From: Tretioscincus oriximinensis
Lineage: Eukaryota; Chordata; Lepidosauria; Squamata; Gymnophthalmidae
Length of the DNA: 64,000 nucleotides
Assembly (NCBI GenBank): GCA_022410635.1
Contig: JAJVDF010000124.1
Coordinates: 706,506-770,505 of the forward strand
Direction of reading: 5' to 3'
Positions 19,939 to 31,900 of the stretch are shown here, piece after piece; the stretch's first letter is position 1, and each line of letters opens with the position of its first letter. The notes beneath the pieces are model-generated. The model saw only the letters and a list, made by a program, of their open reading frames with translations, was not told where the DNA came from and searched no databases. A program made the position numbers and the translations under genes.

Positions 19939-22900
19939 CTGAGGGAGAAAGACAGAAAACGTCACATAGCCAGGCAAGGAAGGTGGAGGCGCTTTATTTC
20001 CTAAAAAAGGGGTGAGTGTGAAAATGTTTGTGCGCCTTATGGTCTGATGGGAGCAAAATTCCCCCAAATGTAAAAAATGTTCACAAACCTGGCAGGAGAA
20101 GCAGCTGAAAAGTGGAGGAAAATTCAGAAGCTTTAGAAGCATCTGCCCTAATTCTCCAGCCCAGAGGCAGTACTTGGGCAAGGAGCAGCCACGGAATCCC
20201 TTGGTCTCTGGAAATTTTATCTTTAAGCTGTCTTTGCGCTCCCTGTGGAACCATTAAGCTTCCCTAACGTTTGTCTGTCCTAACATTTCCAGTCCTGTCT
20301 ATTCAGGTCTGCAGACATGAAACTGTACTGCAGGTTCACAAAAGGCAAGTAGGGCCAAATTTTTACATCCCCTCGCTCCCTGATGGTGTCTTCCAATCTT
20401 CTCCTCTGCAGCATCTCCACCTAGATCTATGGACTCCTGCTTGAAAACGGCAGTCTTTGAAAAAAACTACAGAAGATTTGATTGAGAAGCAGCCGATTTG
20501 GAATGCATCCATAAATTCCAGCCTGCCAACAAGAGCCTGAATAGAGACAGTGGCTTTCTTCTATACTACACATTATAAGATCAGTTAAGATCCCGGCTCC
20601 TGAGGACACTTTTGGATAGTCTTCTCTCTACTTGACTACATATATTTGACATTTGTACCTATTTGCACTTCTTTTCCCCTAACTTTCCTTCCCCTTAGAA
20701 TTCATTANAATATTCAACCTGTCCAATCACCCACACATTTAAATTTGCTGTTATTTCCAGGACCCATTTTGCTATATAAAGTTTGTCCCTAGTCAGTTGT
20801 TCCTAAGCATCTTCANTCTCAAGACAGACCCCTTCTCACAAGCAAACCTATTCGGGAATCAGGCCTTACCTGACAGAGCCGCAGGGTTCAGGGCCCCCAA
20901 AGGTATCGCCCCATTCAGCTGCAGGGCTGCCTGTGCTGCTGCTGTAGTCGACAGAGGGATCCCAGTACCTGCTGCGGTTAAGAGGAATAAACTCAGCCAG
21001 AGCAACACATCGGTCAAGCAGGACATCTCCCACAGGCGGCAACACCAGATTAAAGAGGCATCAGAAAGCATCTTAAGATACCACCAGTCACTAACGTTTT
21101 GTGTAGTTGTGGTGACTGGCTGAGGGTGTGTGGTTTTCTTTACATCCCAAAGGGAGGGGAAGGCTGGAGCCCAGGAATGGGTGTGGTTTCTCTTGGNTTC
21201 CCTGTTGGGAGGAGGAGTTAGAACCTTGAGACAGCCAATCCAGTGACAGTTTGGGCTGAGGTAAATAATACATAAGGAGCACAGAGTTTTTGAATTTTGC
21301 CAACCAGGAGGGTAGAATGAACTGCAGAGGCAGATTCCTTAAGGAACTTAAGTATAAGGAAAGTGCTTGGGTTTCAATAGAATTGTAATAGTAAGAGAGT
21401 GAGCTCTGTGTCATAGGTGTAGCAAGATGGTTCATACGACATCTGAACACTGATATAGTAACTAATTTGCATGGAAGCAGGAAGTGAAGGTTACTTGTTT
21501 ACAAGATGCAGACTTAGGCTAAGTAGTTACTGAATTGAAGGAGACTAAACACCAGTAACACTGTTTCAAATTATCTATATTTTGCTCTGTACAATAACGG
21601 TTTTTTCATGTTAACCCTTTACTTATTCCACCTATTTGTCATTAAAATAATCCTTGAAAATGTGAAAATGGCAGTTGAAACACAAGTGGGGTGGGAAAAT
21701 ACTGCAATTTCATTGGTTCAGGGGTCAGGGACTAGGGTATAAAAGGAATACTCTTCTCCACAGAAAGTGCTCCGGTTCTGATTCAGGTGTTGACATTGAG
21801 CCAAATAATAAATCATAACCCAGTACCCACTGTTGACGTGCTTATGTGGGCTATTAGTCAGCATTGCATCTGCTATATCTAAATGCCAGGTCACAATACC
21901 AACCCCTTCCTCATTCCTTTACTACTCCCAAGGTTCTTGCTTGCCCCTGTGCAGACAAGTCAAAGTTTTCAATAAATGTTTTTATACAAGCAAAGAACTA
22001 ACTTATTAAAAGCTTCCCGTTAGCATGTTACTTCCTTTTTTAAGTAATCTTTGCTTTTTATTTCAATTAATATGTATAGTAATAAGAATTGGGGTTTAAG
22101 ATCCCCCTTTTTTCATCCGAAGGAATTTAGCGTGCCTTACAAGCTATTTTTCACTCAAAGGCTTACATCTTGCCCCACTTTGTGATAGTACCTATTAATC
22201 TACTTGCAATTTCTTGCTTTCGAATAGCTAGGTTGGCTGGAGCTAAGGCCAGTAGAGAGCGCTCGCCCCTCTCTACACAGCAGACACATGGGGGCTTGAA
22301 CTCTGATCTTCCCATTGAAAGACTGTTGCTCTTATCCTCTGAACCACAAGTGCCTCACCTTCTGCCAATTTGGCCATGAGCTGCAGCTGGGTTCCAGTGG
22401 CGCTAAGATTAAGGCCTGATCGTTCAGGCTCATCGCCATCGGGGAAGGTGATATCGGTGGTGCCGTCCAGCCGTTCGGTGACTTGCCCTACCCGCATGGG
22501 TCGTCCGGCCAGCTCAAAACCATTTAGCTGTTCCAGGGCACGCCTGGCACATTCTGCCTCTGCAAACTGAGGAAGGAGGTGGATTGAAATGCAGGCCATC
22601 AGAAATAAAGCCCCCCTTCTCCAAAACAAAATGGGAAAGGTCACACACCGTGATGAAGCCGTAGCCTTTGGACTGGCCGGTGTCCTGATCGCGCATCAGC
22701 ACAATGCTGTCAATCTGCAAATAGGAAAGCAAGTTATGAGTTTGAAGGAGGAGGAGGAAGTAGAAGAACTGGTTTTTATATCCCCCTTTTCTCACCCAAA
22801 GGGACTCAGTGTAGCTTACCCAAAGTCTTACATTCTATCTTTCACATCACACTGAGATGTACCTATTCATCTACTTGCAACTGCTCACTTTTAAACAGCT

Positions 22901-25900
22901 AGGTTGGCTGTAGCTAAGGCCAGTAGAGGGCACTCACTCGTTGTGGGCCTTAAACAATCAACCTCTCTGTGAAAGGCCTGTTCTTGAACTCTGTGCCTAC
23001 AGAACTTCCCAGAAACAAAGTGTTTCCTTCTCAACCCAGGCATGACTAACCTTGCCAAAGGGTTCAAAGATCCCACGTAGCATCTCTTTGGTGATGTTGC
23101 AATGAAGGGAGCCCACATACAGGCGCATGGGGCCCCCACTGCCCTTCTGAAGGTTGTTTGCCATCGCTGCCAGTCGGTTCTTCTCTGCCTGCAGGGTTAA
23201 AACACTGAAGTAAACCAGAGGTGGTGGTGAACACTGCACTGCGGGTTTTATTACTACCTATTACTTTATTTTAAAAAAAACGCTGGTTTCAGTTTATTAG
23301 ATTTTAAGAATTTAGCTCTGTAAGACACTCAGAGAATGTTATCATGTTGCCTTGAAAATAAGATAGGATCTTGAATTAATTTTTGCTTCAAAAGAGTATT
23401 TGAAGGGCTGACAGAGCAGAGGGATCAATTTTGTTCTCATTGGCACACGAAAGGACTGGAAATAATGGGCTGAAACTGCAAGTACAGTGGCTTGCTAAAG
23501 TATTCAGCCCTCCTGGTTTTTTATCTATTTTGTTACATCAGAACCTGTGTTTTAAGTATTTTCTGTATGTTTTCCTATTTGTTGTTTGCTTCACAATAAC
23601 CAAATATTCAAAGCTGTAGGCAAGGTCTGTACATGAAATGATGTAAACCCTCAAAAAAACCATTTAAATTCCAGGTTGTGAGGTAGCAAAACACAAAAAT
23701 TGCCAATGGGCTTGAATAGTTTTGNAGACCACTTACAGATGAGGTATCAGAAAAAACTTTCTGACAGTCAGGGGGATGAACCAGTGGAATAGCTTGACAC
23801 AAGAGGTGGTGAGTTCTTTGTTGGAAGTCTTCAAACAGAGGCTGGGCAGTTATCTGTCTGAGATGGTTTAGTGAATCCTGAGCAAGGGTTGAACCTGATG
23901 ACCCTGGAGGTCTCTCCCAACTTTATGATTCTATGATTTTAGATGCACTAGATTTTAGAGGGTGGAAACCATTCCGTTCAGATCAGTGAGAAAAGACCTG
24001 ATACTTCAACATGATATTCCGTGGTGCCACCTCTTTCTTCACCCAATCCTTCCTGCTATTTGACCTTCCCCTCAGCATTTTATGCCTCACACCTGAGAAG
24101 CTTGGACGATGATCGGTACTCCTAAGAGACGCTGTCCCGTCAGCCCGATGGCCAATGGTACCGACTGGATCTCACAAAATTCCACATAGGCAATGCCCTT
24201 GGAGCGACGCGAATTTCGGTCAGAGATTATTCGCACGTCACGCACCTATTCAAGAACAAAAGCAGGCAAGGCAAGTGAGACTGAACAGCGCGGAAGTTGT
24301 TAATCAGAGTTCGAGAGTGGGCAGGCTAAACGTTCCGGACGCAAAACACAGCCACTAGAGTGCTGGTTCGAATGACTGGCCGGGATCTTGAAAGAGCTGC
24401 ACTGGCTGCCATATGGTTATCAAGCCCAATTCAAGATATTAACTTTAACCTATAAAGCCCATCATAAATCTATTAGTCAATAAATAAATAAACCTTGCCT
24501 TTGGCTGATAAAACTGCTATACCTTCTGTACCCTCTAATACTGTTGTTTTAATGTTAATTTAGTTTTAATATGTTGACTTTTTATTGTTAACCACCCTGA
24601 AACCTTTTGAGTACAAAGCAGTATAGAAATGTAAATAAATAGGTAAATGTAACGGCAATCCACTTCCACAGTTTTGCCAAGAAAACTGCACAGAAGTAGC
24701 CGGCAGTTAGCTAAGATTCATTAACCGTGTGATGGTCTGAGGCTGCTTTGCAGCTTCANGACCTGGAAGACTTGCTGTAGTAAATGGAACCATGAATTCT
24801 GCAGTCTACCAGAAACTCCTGAAGGAGAATGTCCGGCCAACTGCTTGTGACCTCAAGCTGAAGTGCACCTGAGACCTTAGGGTATAGGGTGGGGTATAAA
24901 AGTAAATAAATAAATTATGCAGTAGGACAATGATCAGGTCAGTAGCAAGTCTTCCTCTGAATGATTTAAGAAGAACAACATGAAGACTTTGGAATGGCCC
25001 AGTCAAAGTCCTGACCTTAATCTGATGGAGATGCTGTGGCATGATATTAAAAAAGCGGGGCATGCTCAGAAACCCTCCAATAGGGCTGAATTATAATAAT
25101 TCCGCAAAGATGAGTGGGCCACAATCCCTCCAGAGNGTTGTGAAAGACTCACTGCCAGTTATTGCAAATGCTTGATTGCAGTTACTGCTACTACCAGTTA
25201 TTAGGTTTAGAGGCCAATTTCTTCTTCACACAGGGCCCCTGGAGGTTTGATGTCTTTTCCTCTTAATTAGAAAGACTTACAATCAAAAACTGCATTTTTT
25301 GACTAATATTTAAATTTGTTTGATGATCTGAAAAATTCAAGTGTGTCAAACACCCAAAAGAATAAGGTATCAGGAAGGGGGTAAATATTTTTTCACACCA
25401 CTGTATTTAGAAAACCTTTGAAAAGGAACCTCTTTCACCTGGCCTTTGGTTGAAGAAGCAGCTTCCCCTTCTCCACTTTCAGGCACTGGGTTGGATTATT
25501 AATTTTGTACTCTTGTTCACTCCCAAGCCTTCTGGTGCAGGGTGGGATATGTGTGTGTGTGTATGTGGTGGTGGTGGTGGAGATAGAGACAATGAAGCAA
25601 AGAAGGAATAAATACCTTGCCCACTGCTGAAAAGAAGTCCTCAAGGTCACGTGGGCGAATGCGAGCAGCCAGTTGCATGCAGAATACAGTGCGGGCATCA
25701 CGTTCCTCCGGGCTCAAGCTGCCCAGGGGTTCTCTGTGGCAGACAATACATGTTGCTCAGGTTCTGAAAAGAAGGGGGGCAACCCTAGGATAGCCTTCCT
25801 CCCAGGAGCAATCTGAGGAGAACACTTACCGAAGAGGACTCTTCTCTCTGTACAAGGGACTTTTGCTGTGCCCAAATCGACGCCTGNAAAGAATGAATGA

Positions 25901-28900
25901 GGAAACCACAGAAGATCATACATGGGCTCCCCCAACAGGATGGTCTGCCAAAAAACTATCCACCAGTGAGCAAATGATACTTTACAAGTCACCTGCCTAA
26001 GACCAAACTCATTCAGGACCATACCAGAGCTAAATCTGATTTTTACACCCCACTCTTGGGACTCATGTTTTATTCTCTCTTCCCCACCATGCTGTGGTGG
26101 CACCTACTTGTCTACTTGCACATTTCTTTGCTTTCGAACAGCCAGGTTGGCTGAAGCTGGGGGCTGTAGATGACTCACCCCTCTCCACGGCTGATGCAGG
26201 GGTCTCAAATTCTGGTATCTTAGTTGAACACCGAAGTTTTAAATCTCTGTACCACTGTGCTCTATCCTGCACTGTGGGGCTCTCNTCCCTCACGTTTACC
26301 GCCATTTTGTGCCACCGTACTGCTCTGGCACCAACAATTACTGTTCTTTTTTAGCTATTAGAAAAGGGCTCTACTAGTATCATTCTACCTATGAGTTACA
26401 GGAGTTATTGAATTAGATATTAGATTAGATATATGAAACAAAAGGTACACTTGGATGATTCAATCAGTGGAGAAAGCTTCAGGTAACAAACGACAGGTCA
26501 ATGGGTAGTTTCAACTTATTTATCCAAGTGACCCTTAACCTAACACTGGCCTGATTCAGCTTCTTGAGGGAGCTTAGCTACAGGCCACCCTCCAGAAGCA
26601 AGGCCTCTCTGACGCATGAAACATTTGGCCACCCGCGGTTTTCAAGCCTCTCACCCNGGAGGTGGAGGGCTGCGGTAGCGCACTCTCTCATCCCGCCGAC
26701 GCTCTCTGCTGCGGGACCTGCTGGCACGCCTACGATCCCGGCTGCGGCTCCGATGGCGGCTGCGGCTCCGGTGACGGCTGCGACGGTCCCGGCTACGGCT
26801 ACGCCTGCGATGACGGTCCCGGTCTCGACTGCGGCTGAGAGAAAAAGAATGAGAANGGATGAGGATTCTAGTGATGTTGTATTTTTGTGCCCACCAGTCC
26901 ATGCCGTGTCAGGGGTTCCGAATTCAAGAACATCCAGGGGGACCGATTCCTTGGTAGCCTTGGCCGTGACTCTATTTAAATATTTCTATGGTACAAACTA
27001 AATATGCTGGAGTACAAGACTTTAATCATTTGCCTGGATGAAGCACAGAAAGACAGCCAGTTTGGAGCCCCTTTGGTGTAGTGTTTAATGTGTTGGACTC
27101 TAATCTGGTAGCCTCCCGGTTTGATTCCACACTCTTCTATGAGGCCAACTGGGTGATCCTGGGCCAATCACAATTCCTCAGAATTTTCCTAGCCTACTTC
27201 ACAGGACGTCTGTTTTGGAGAAAGTGACCCTTTGTTTGGATGCTGAGACCTTCGAGTATTGGATGGTGTACAAGCACAAATAAACAAATAAATAAATCCT
27301 TCTACATCAGAGGTCAGCAATGACAGAAAACAGGCAAAAACTAAAGCCTGAGTCATCGGCTCTTCTTAAAGCATATTTATCGCAGTTCACTGAAACTAAT
27401 GTCCAAGTAATCTAGTAAAGGGGTCTCATAAGCCTTTAAAGGCTAACAAGATAGGTAGACATTGATTAGTCGTTTGACCATATCAAATCCAGTTATGAGA
27501 ACATATAAAAGAGATATAAATAAAGCTTGGATAGTTTCNAGACAGGACTAAACAGGTTTATGGACACCAAGGATATAAACGGATACTAGGATGGATGTCT
27601 GGATGTTGCCTCTGGGATGGAGCAACAGGCAGGACTTCTGAGATACCATCTGCAGGGAGTCATGAACAGGAGCATATTTTGCTTTCCTCTGTTCAGACTG
27701 CCCAGTTGCATCTAGTGGGCCTCTGTGTGACACAGAATGCTGGACTTGATGGGCTGTGGCCTGAATCCAGTATGGCTGTTCTTATGTTCCTATGTTATGT
27801 TCTAGGTAGGTGGCATGAACCTTTGTAGACAAGCCAACTTCTTTAGATGCTAGGGAACAACTGTCTAAAGTTCAAATAAACCAGAAAAACAAGCATACTA
27901 AAAGTTTGTTGACATGTAAATATCTTCTAATTCAAATCTTAAATATGGCTAAAATGTGGAAGTTATTTAATGCCAAAATTGCTCAAAGAAGGAGACTGCT
28001 GGAGGGAAAGCAAATCAATAAAATAAAAATAGTACAGATTGTTAGGTACTTTTGTCCCTTCTATATCTAGGAATTCCATGTCTGGCCAAAGAGCATCGCT
28101 GGCGGGAGATTTACGACCCCTAATTGGTTAATGGTTTTATTACGCCCCATTTGCTTTTGGTTTATATACTATGCGCCATGTTAACTTTCTGTTCTGCTTC
28201 TTTAATACAATGGAAACACNTTCCCTTCTGAGACTATCTTGTTGAATAAAGATTTAAAGACAATTCCATTTGTCTTCNTTATTATACCGGAGAAAGATTC
28301 CTAACACAGATTCTCCCTGGAGGTCTGTCAATTGCCATCCCTATATACGTTCATAAAGACAAATTTCTTTTAACATGACCTTTGGCTGGAAAATAGTTTC
28401 CCCTTCTCTACTTTCATGCTTTGTTCTTTTAATATGTTAATTCCATTTTTATTGTTAATTACGCTGAGACATTTGGATATAGGGTGGAATAGAAATGCTA
28501 ATAAATAAAGAAATGGTGGAAACATCACTTTTCTGATAACTGTCCATATGGTTAAAGCTACAGTAGTNCCAACAGTCCTTTATGCCTGGGACACTTGGGA
28601 CTATAAAGAAGGCTGAGTGACAAAGAATTGATGCTCTAAATTGGGGTGGCAGAGTAGATGTTTGCGTGTCCCTTGAATCACAACGATATAAAATCAATCG
28701 ATACTAAAGGAAAGCAACTCTGAACACTCACTGAAAGGATAAATGCAAAAGCTGAAGCTCAACTACTTCAGGCACATAAGATCAGATTCTCTGGGAAAGA
28801 CAAAAAGTGAATGGACATCTGAAGTTGAGGTAGATCAAAATGGTAATGGAGCAACCAATGTAGGAATTTGGCAGGACTTTTGGGAGACGGTGTGGTACAC

Positions 28901-31900
28901 TCAACAGGATCACGAAGATTCACACCTGACTGAACAACAGCAACAAAATTGCCTGGAAGGCTGCATGGACACAGAACCCAAAGTTTCTGATCATGCCTAG
29001 TTTATTGTGGAGATAGGTTCTGATCAATTGTATTAAGTTAGCTTAGAAATTATTATTGTAATGCATTTGCAGGCATTTGGTAAAGCAGACTGTGCTCTCT
29101 CCACCTTGGATTTCACATTGTAAAATCTGCTGCTTCTTTATGCAGACGTAAACATTTGCAAGGACATACTAGTGGTCTGTTGGTAANAGTATATATGTCT
29201 AGTCACTGAAAACTGTGATACTGCATTGGAGGCACAGTACCTAACCTTCCTGTTATCCCTGTATAAAATGTATTTTGAGAATTCACTGTTTGGTCTGCAC
29301 TTTCTTTTAATAAAGTAGATTTGGTGCAGAAAAGGAGTCAAGTTTGTCTGAGAGACTTGGGTCTCTCCTCACTATCTGAAAGCCTCGCGTGAAGTTATTT
29401 TCATGCACTGCAGTTTATCAGTTCTAAATGCGTAGAGAAAGCCTCTCCATGCAGGTCTTCCCACTCACGTGCCCAGTTTCCCAAACTCTCCCCTATACCC
29501 ACGACANCCCATCTCTACCTGTGTCTGTGGTCACGGCTCTTGCTGCGGCTCCTGCTTCTCCGCTTTTTGCTAAAAGCAAAANAAATAAATAAATCCATTG
29601 AGCGTTGTGCTGGGGGAAGGAGGAAAGAAAAGGGTTTCAGAGGAAGGCTAGAGGCTCACCTGCTGCTTTCCCCACTGCTGCTGGGTGCGCTGTCTTTCTT
29701 GATTTCCTTCCCTTGCTCCTCCTGTGGTGGCTGATGAAAGAATGAAAAGGTAAAAGGCACATTAGCAGCCAGCTCCCATGGCTCCAAGGCCTGCCCATAC
29801 TGCCCCACCAACTTCCCCATCACTACCATCTCATCCACCCCTGCTATTGCTGCAGGGGTCACTTTCATACCTTACCTGTACTGTGGGGGAATCATCTGGT
29901 GGTTTTGAGGGTCCTGGCTGGGCCTGGAACAAACATAGAAGGGTTGGGCCCAGCATGGGAAGGGTCACTAACACACACAGGGCAGGAGGCATACACACAC
30001 CAAAAACCTTTCCCCCAGGTCACAGAAAGACAGAAAGACACCAACCCCAGCCCATTNCAGAACATCAACAAATAAAAACAAATGCAGAAAGATAGCTAAA
30101 GTCCTGTATAAAGCTGCATCCANACATCAACTATCGTGAGGTAATCTGGAACAAGATTTCATCTGGAACAATGATTTATTACAGAATACTATTAGCAATC
30201 TGAAGCACCCTCAATTCCAAATGAAATATTTTAGAAAAGTAGAATTCCTTTCCATTTTCTTTCCCCGGAATGCTGCTTTTTATATGTATGTATTTTGAAA
30301 CAGTGCTACAAAGAAATAAATCTTCTAACACAGAACATTAGGATACGGAAATTCCATCTCTCTTAAATCCAGACTTCCTACAAGAACTGTGATGATACAA
30401 CCAAGTGAAATCAAACATCTGTGAAGCAGCAGTTCAAATGAAATGTTTGGGTCTAGTGCTTCCTACTTGCCTTAAATGATCCATTACTCAGGTTTGCCCT
30501 GATGACCTGAAAACTTCATAAATCAGGCTAGAAATCTGTATCTGAATACCAAAAAGTACTTTTTCAATTAACCTGACAAAAAAGGTATGGTTATTACACN
30601 TGGAGGTGAATTTTAAAGTGGGTTTCTGCATTAAAGCAGGGATAACTCATGTTTGCTTACTATGTATGGTATTNATTTTAAAAAGCATACTGTTGCAAAT
30701 CCTTCTTTGAGAAAGGAATAGAATTCCAGCTTCAGTGGTGGTACTTTTCTGTGGTTTCATGTGCTAGTGCATCTCCGTAAACTAGAATATCATAGAAAAG
30801 TTCATTTATTTCAGTAATTCAATTCAAATAGTGAATTGCGTGCATTATATATATTAATTCCGAACAGAGTGATCTATTTCAAGTGTTTCTTTTAATGTTG
30901 ATGACTATGGCTGACAGATAATGAAAACACAAAAGTCAGTATCACAGAAAATTGGAATATTTTGAGAAAGTTCAATATTGTGGACTCATGGTGTCACATT
31001 CTCATCAAAGAAATAAGCATTTGAAATACACCACACTGTGTGAAAGGAAGCAATATATAGGTTTCACTATTTGAACTGAATTACTGAAATTAATGTAGGA
31101 CTTAAGCAAGAGGCCATAAATTCAACGCAACATGGTAATTTTTTAAAAGATGAAAACAAAAAAGGGTCAGAGATTAGAGAGGAAAACCAAATACTAGGCA
31201 TTTGACTCTAAGGACCCAACTACAATGGTTAATCTATAACTTCAGAGTNAGAAACTGACAAGTAATTTTCCTTCCACATTATCTAAACCAGAAAATCCAC
31301 TTTTGGGTAAGATAATATGATAAGAAAACTTCGCTAACATGTTTTTTTCACTCTGGGAATGTGCTGAGGATGGATTGCAATTTAAGAACTGCAAGAATCT
31401 GGGTTCTTCTGCACTGAGATTTATTACAAAGTATAATATGGAGTAGGATTTTGCCAGAATCTACACTAGCATGTGGATACTCAACACCTACTCCAAGATA
31501 TTTCCATCTTGGGCCTTGGGGTCTTTTTTTTGCTCTAACAATATAAATTAAGGCCTTGAGTGGATCCTTATGTTTATAGCTGAGGATTAAGTAACCACAA
31601 AAGAGACAAGAAAGAAAAGAAAACCAATCAGAATAATTGGCTAGGAGAAGCAGCTACTCTAGCGTACATAAATAAATAGGAAATCAGAGCTAGTATGGCA
31701 TTATCTAAATCCCATCTTTGAAGAGATACTTGATAAAAAATGTCTTGGTATACCCCATCTCATTGGCAAAATATATGCCATTTTAGTACAAGTTAAATAC
31801 AATAATAGTAACTTGTTATGTAAAAGATGGTAACAAGGTGCACTTATTACAGATTCAGAATGGGACAATATAGTTTAAAATATCAGAACTATTAGAAATT

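Larger units (their letters stand above)
20972..22358 (-). other. RBM23 intron with an LTR-like module
   Basis: It contains a plus-oriented promoter-like block at about 21665-21900 (cattggttc, tataaaagg, then aaataataaatc about 90 bp later), resembling an LTR, and a SINE at 22095-22354. 21000-21600 is otherwise unassigned. Confidence 0.4.

Noticed and set aside
26564..27001. 145-codon plus-strand Ala/Thr-rich frame
   Set aside because: Antisense of the RBM23 RS exon; the Arg/Ser codons read as Ala/Thr/Pro repeats.
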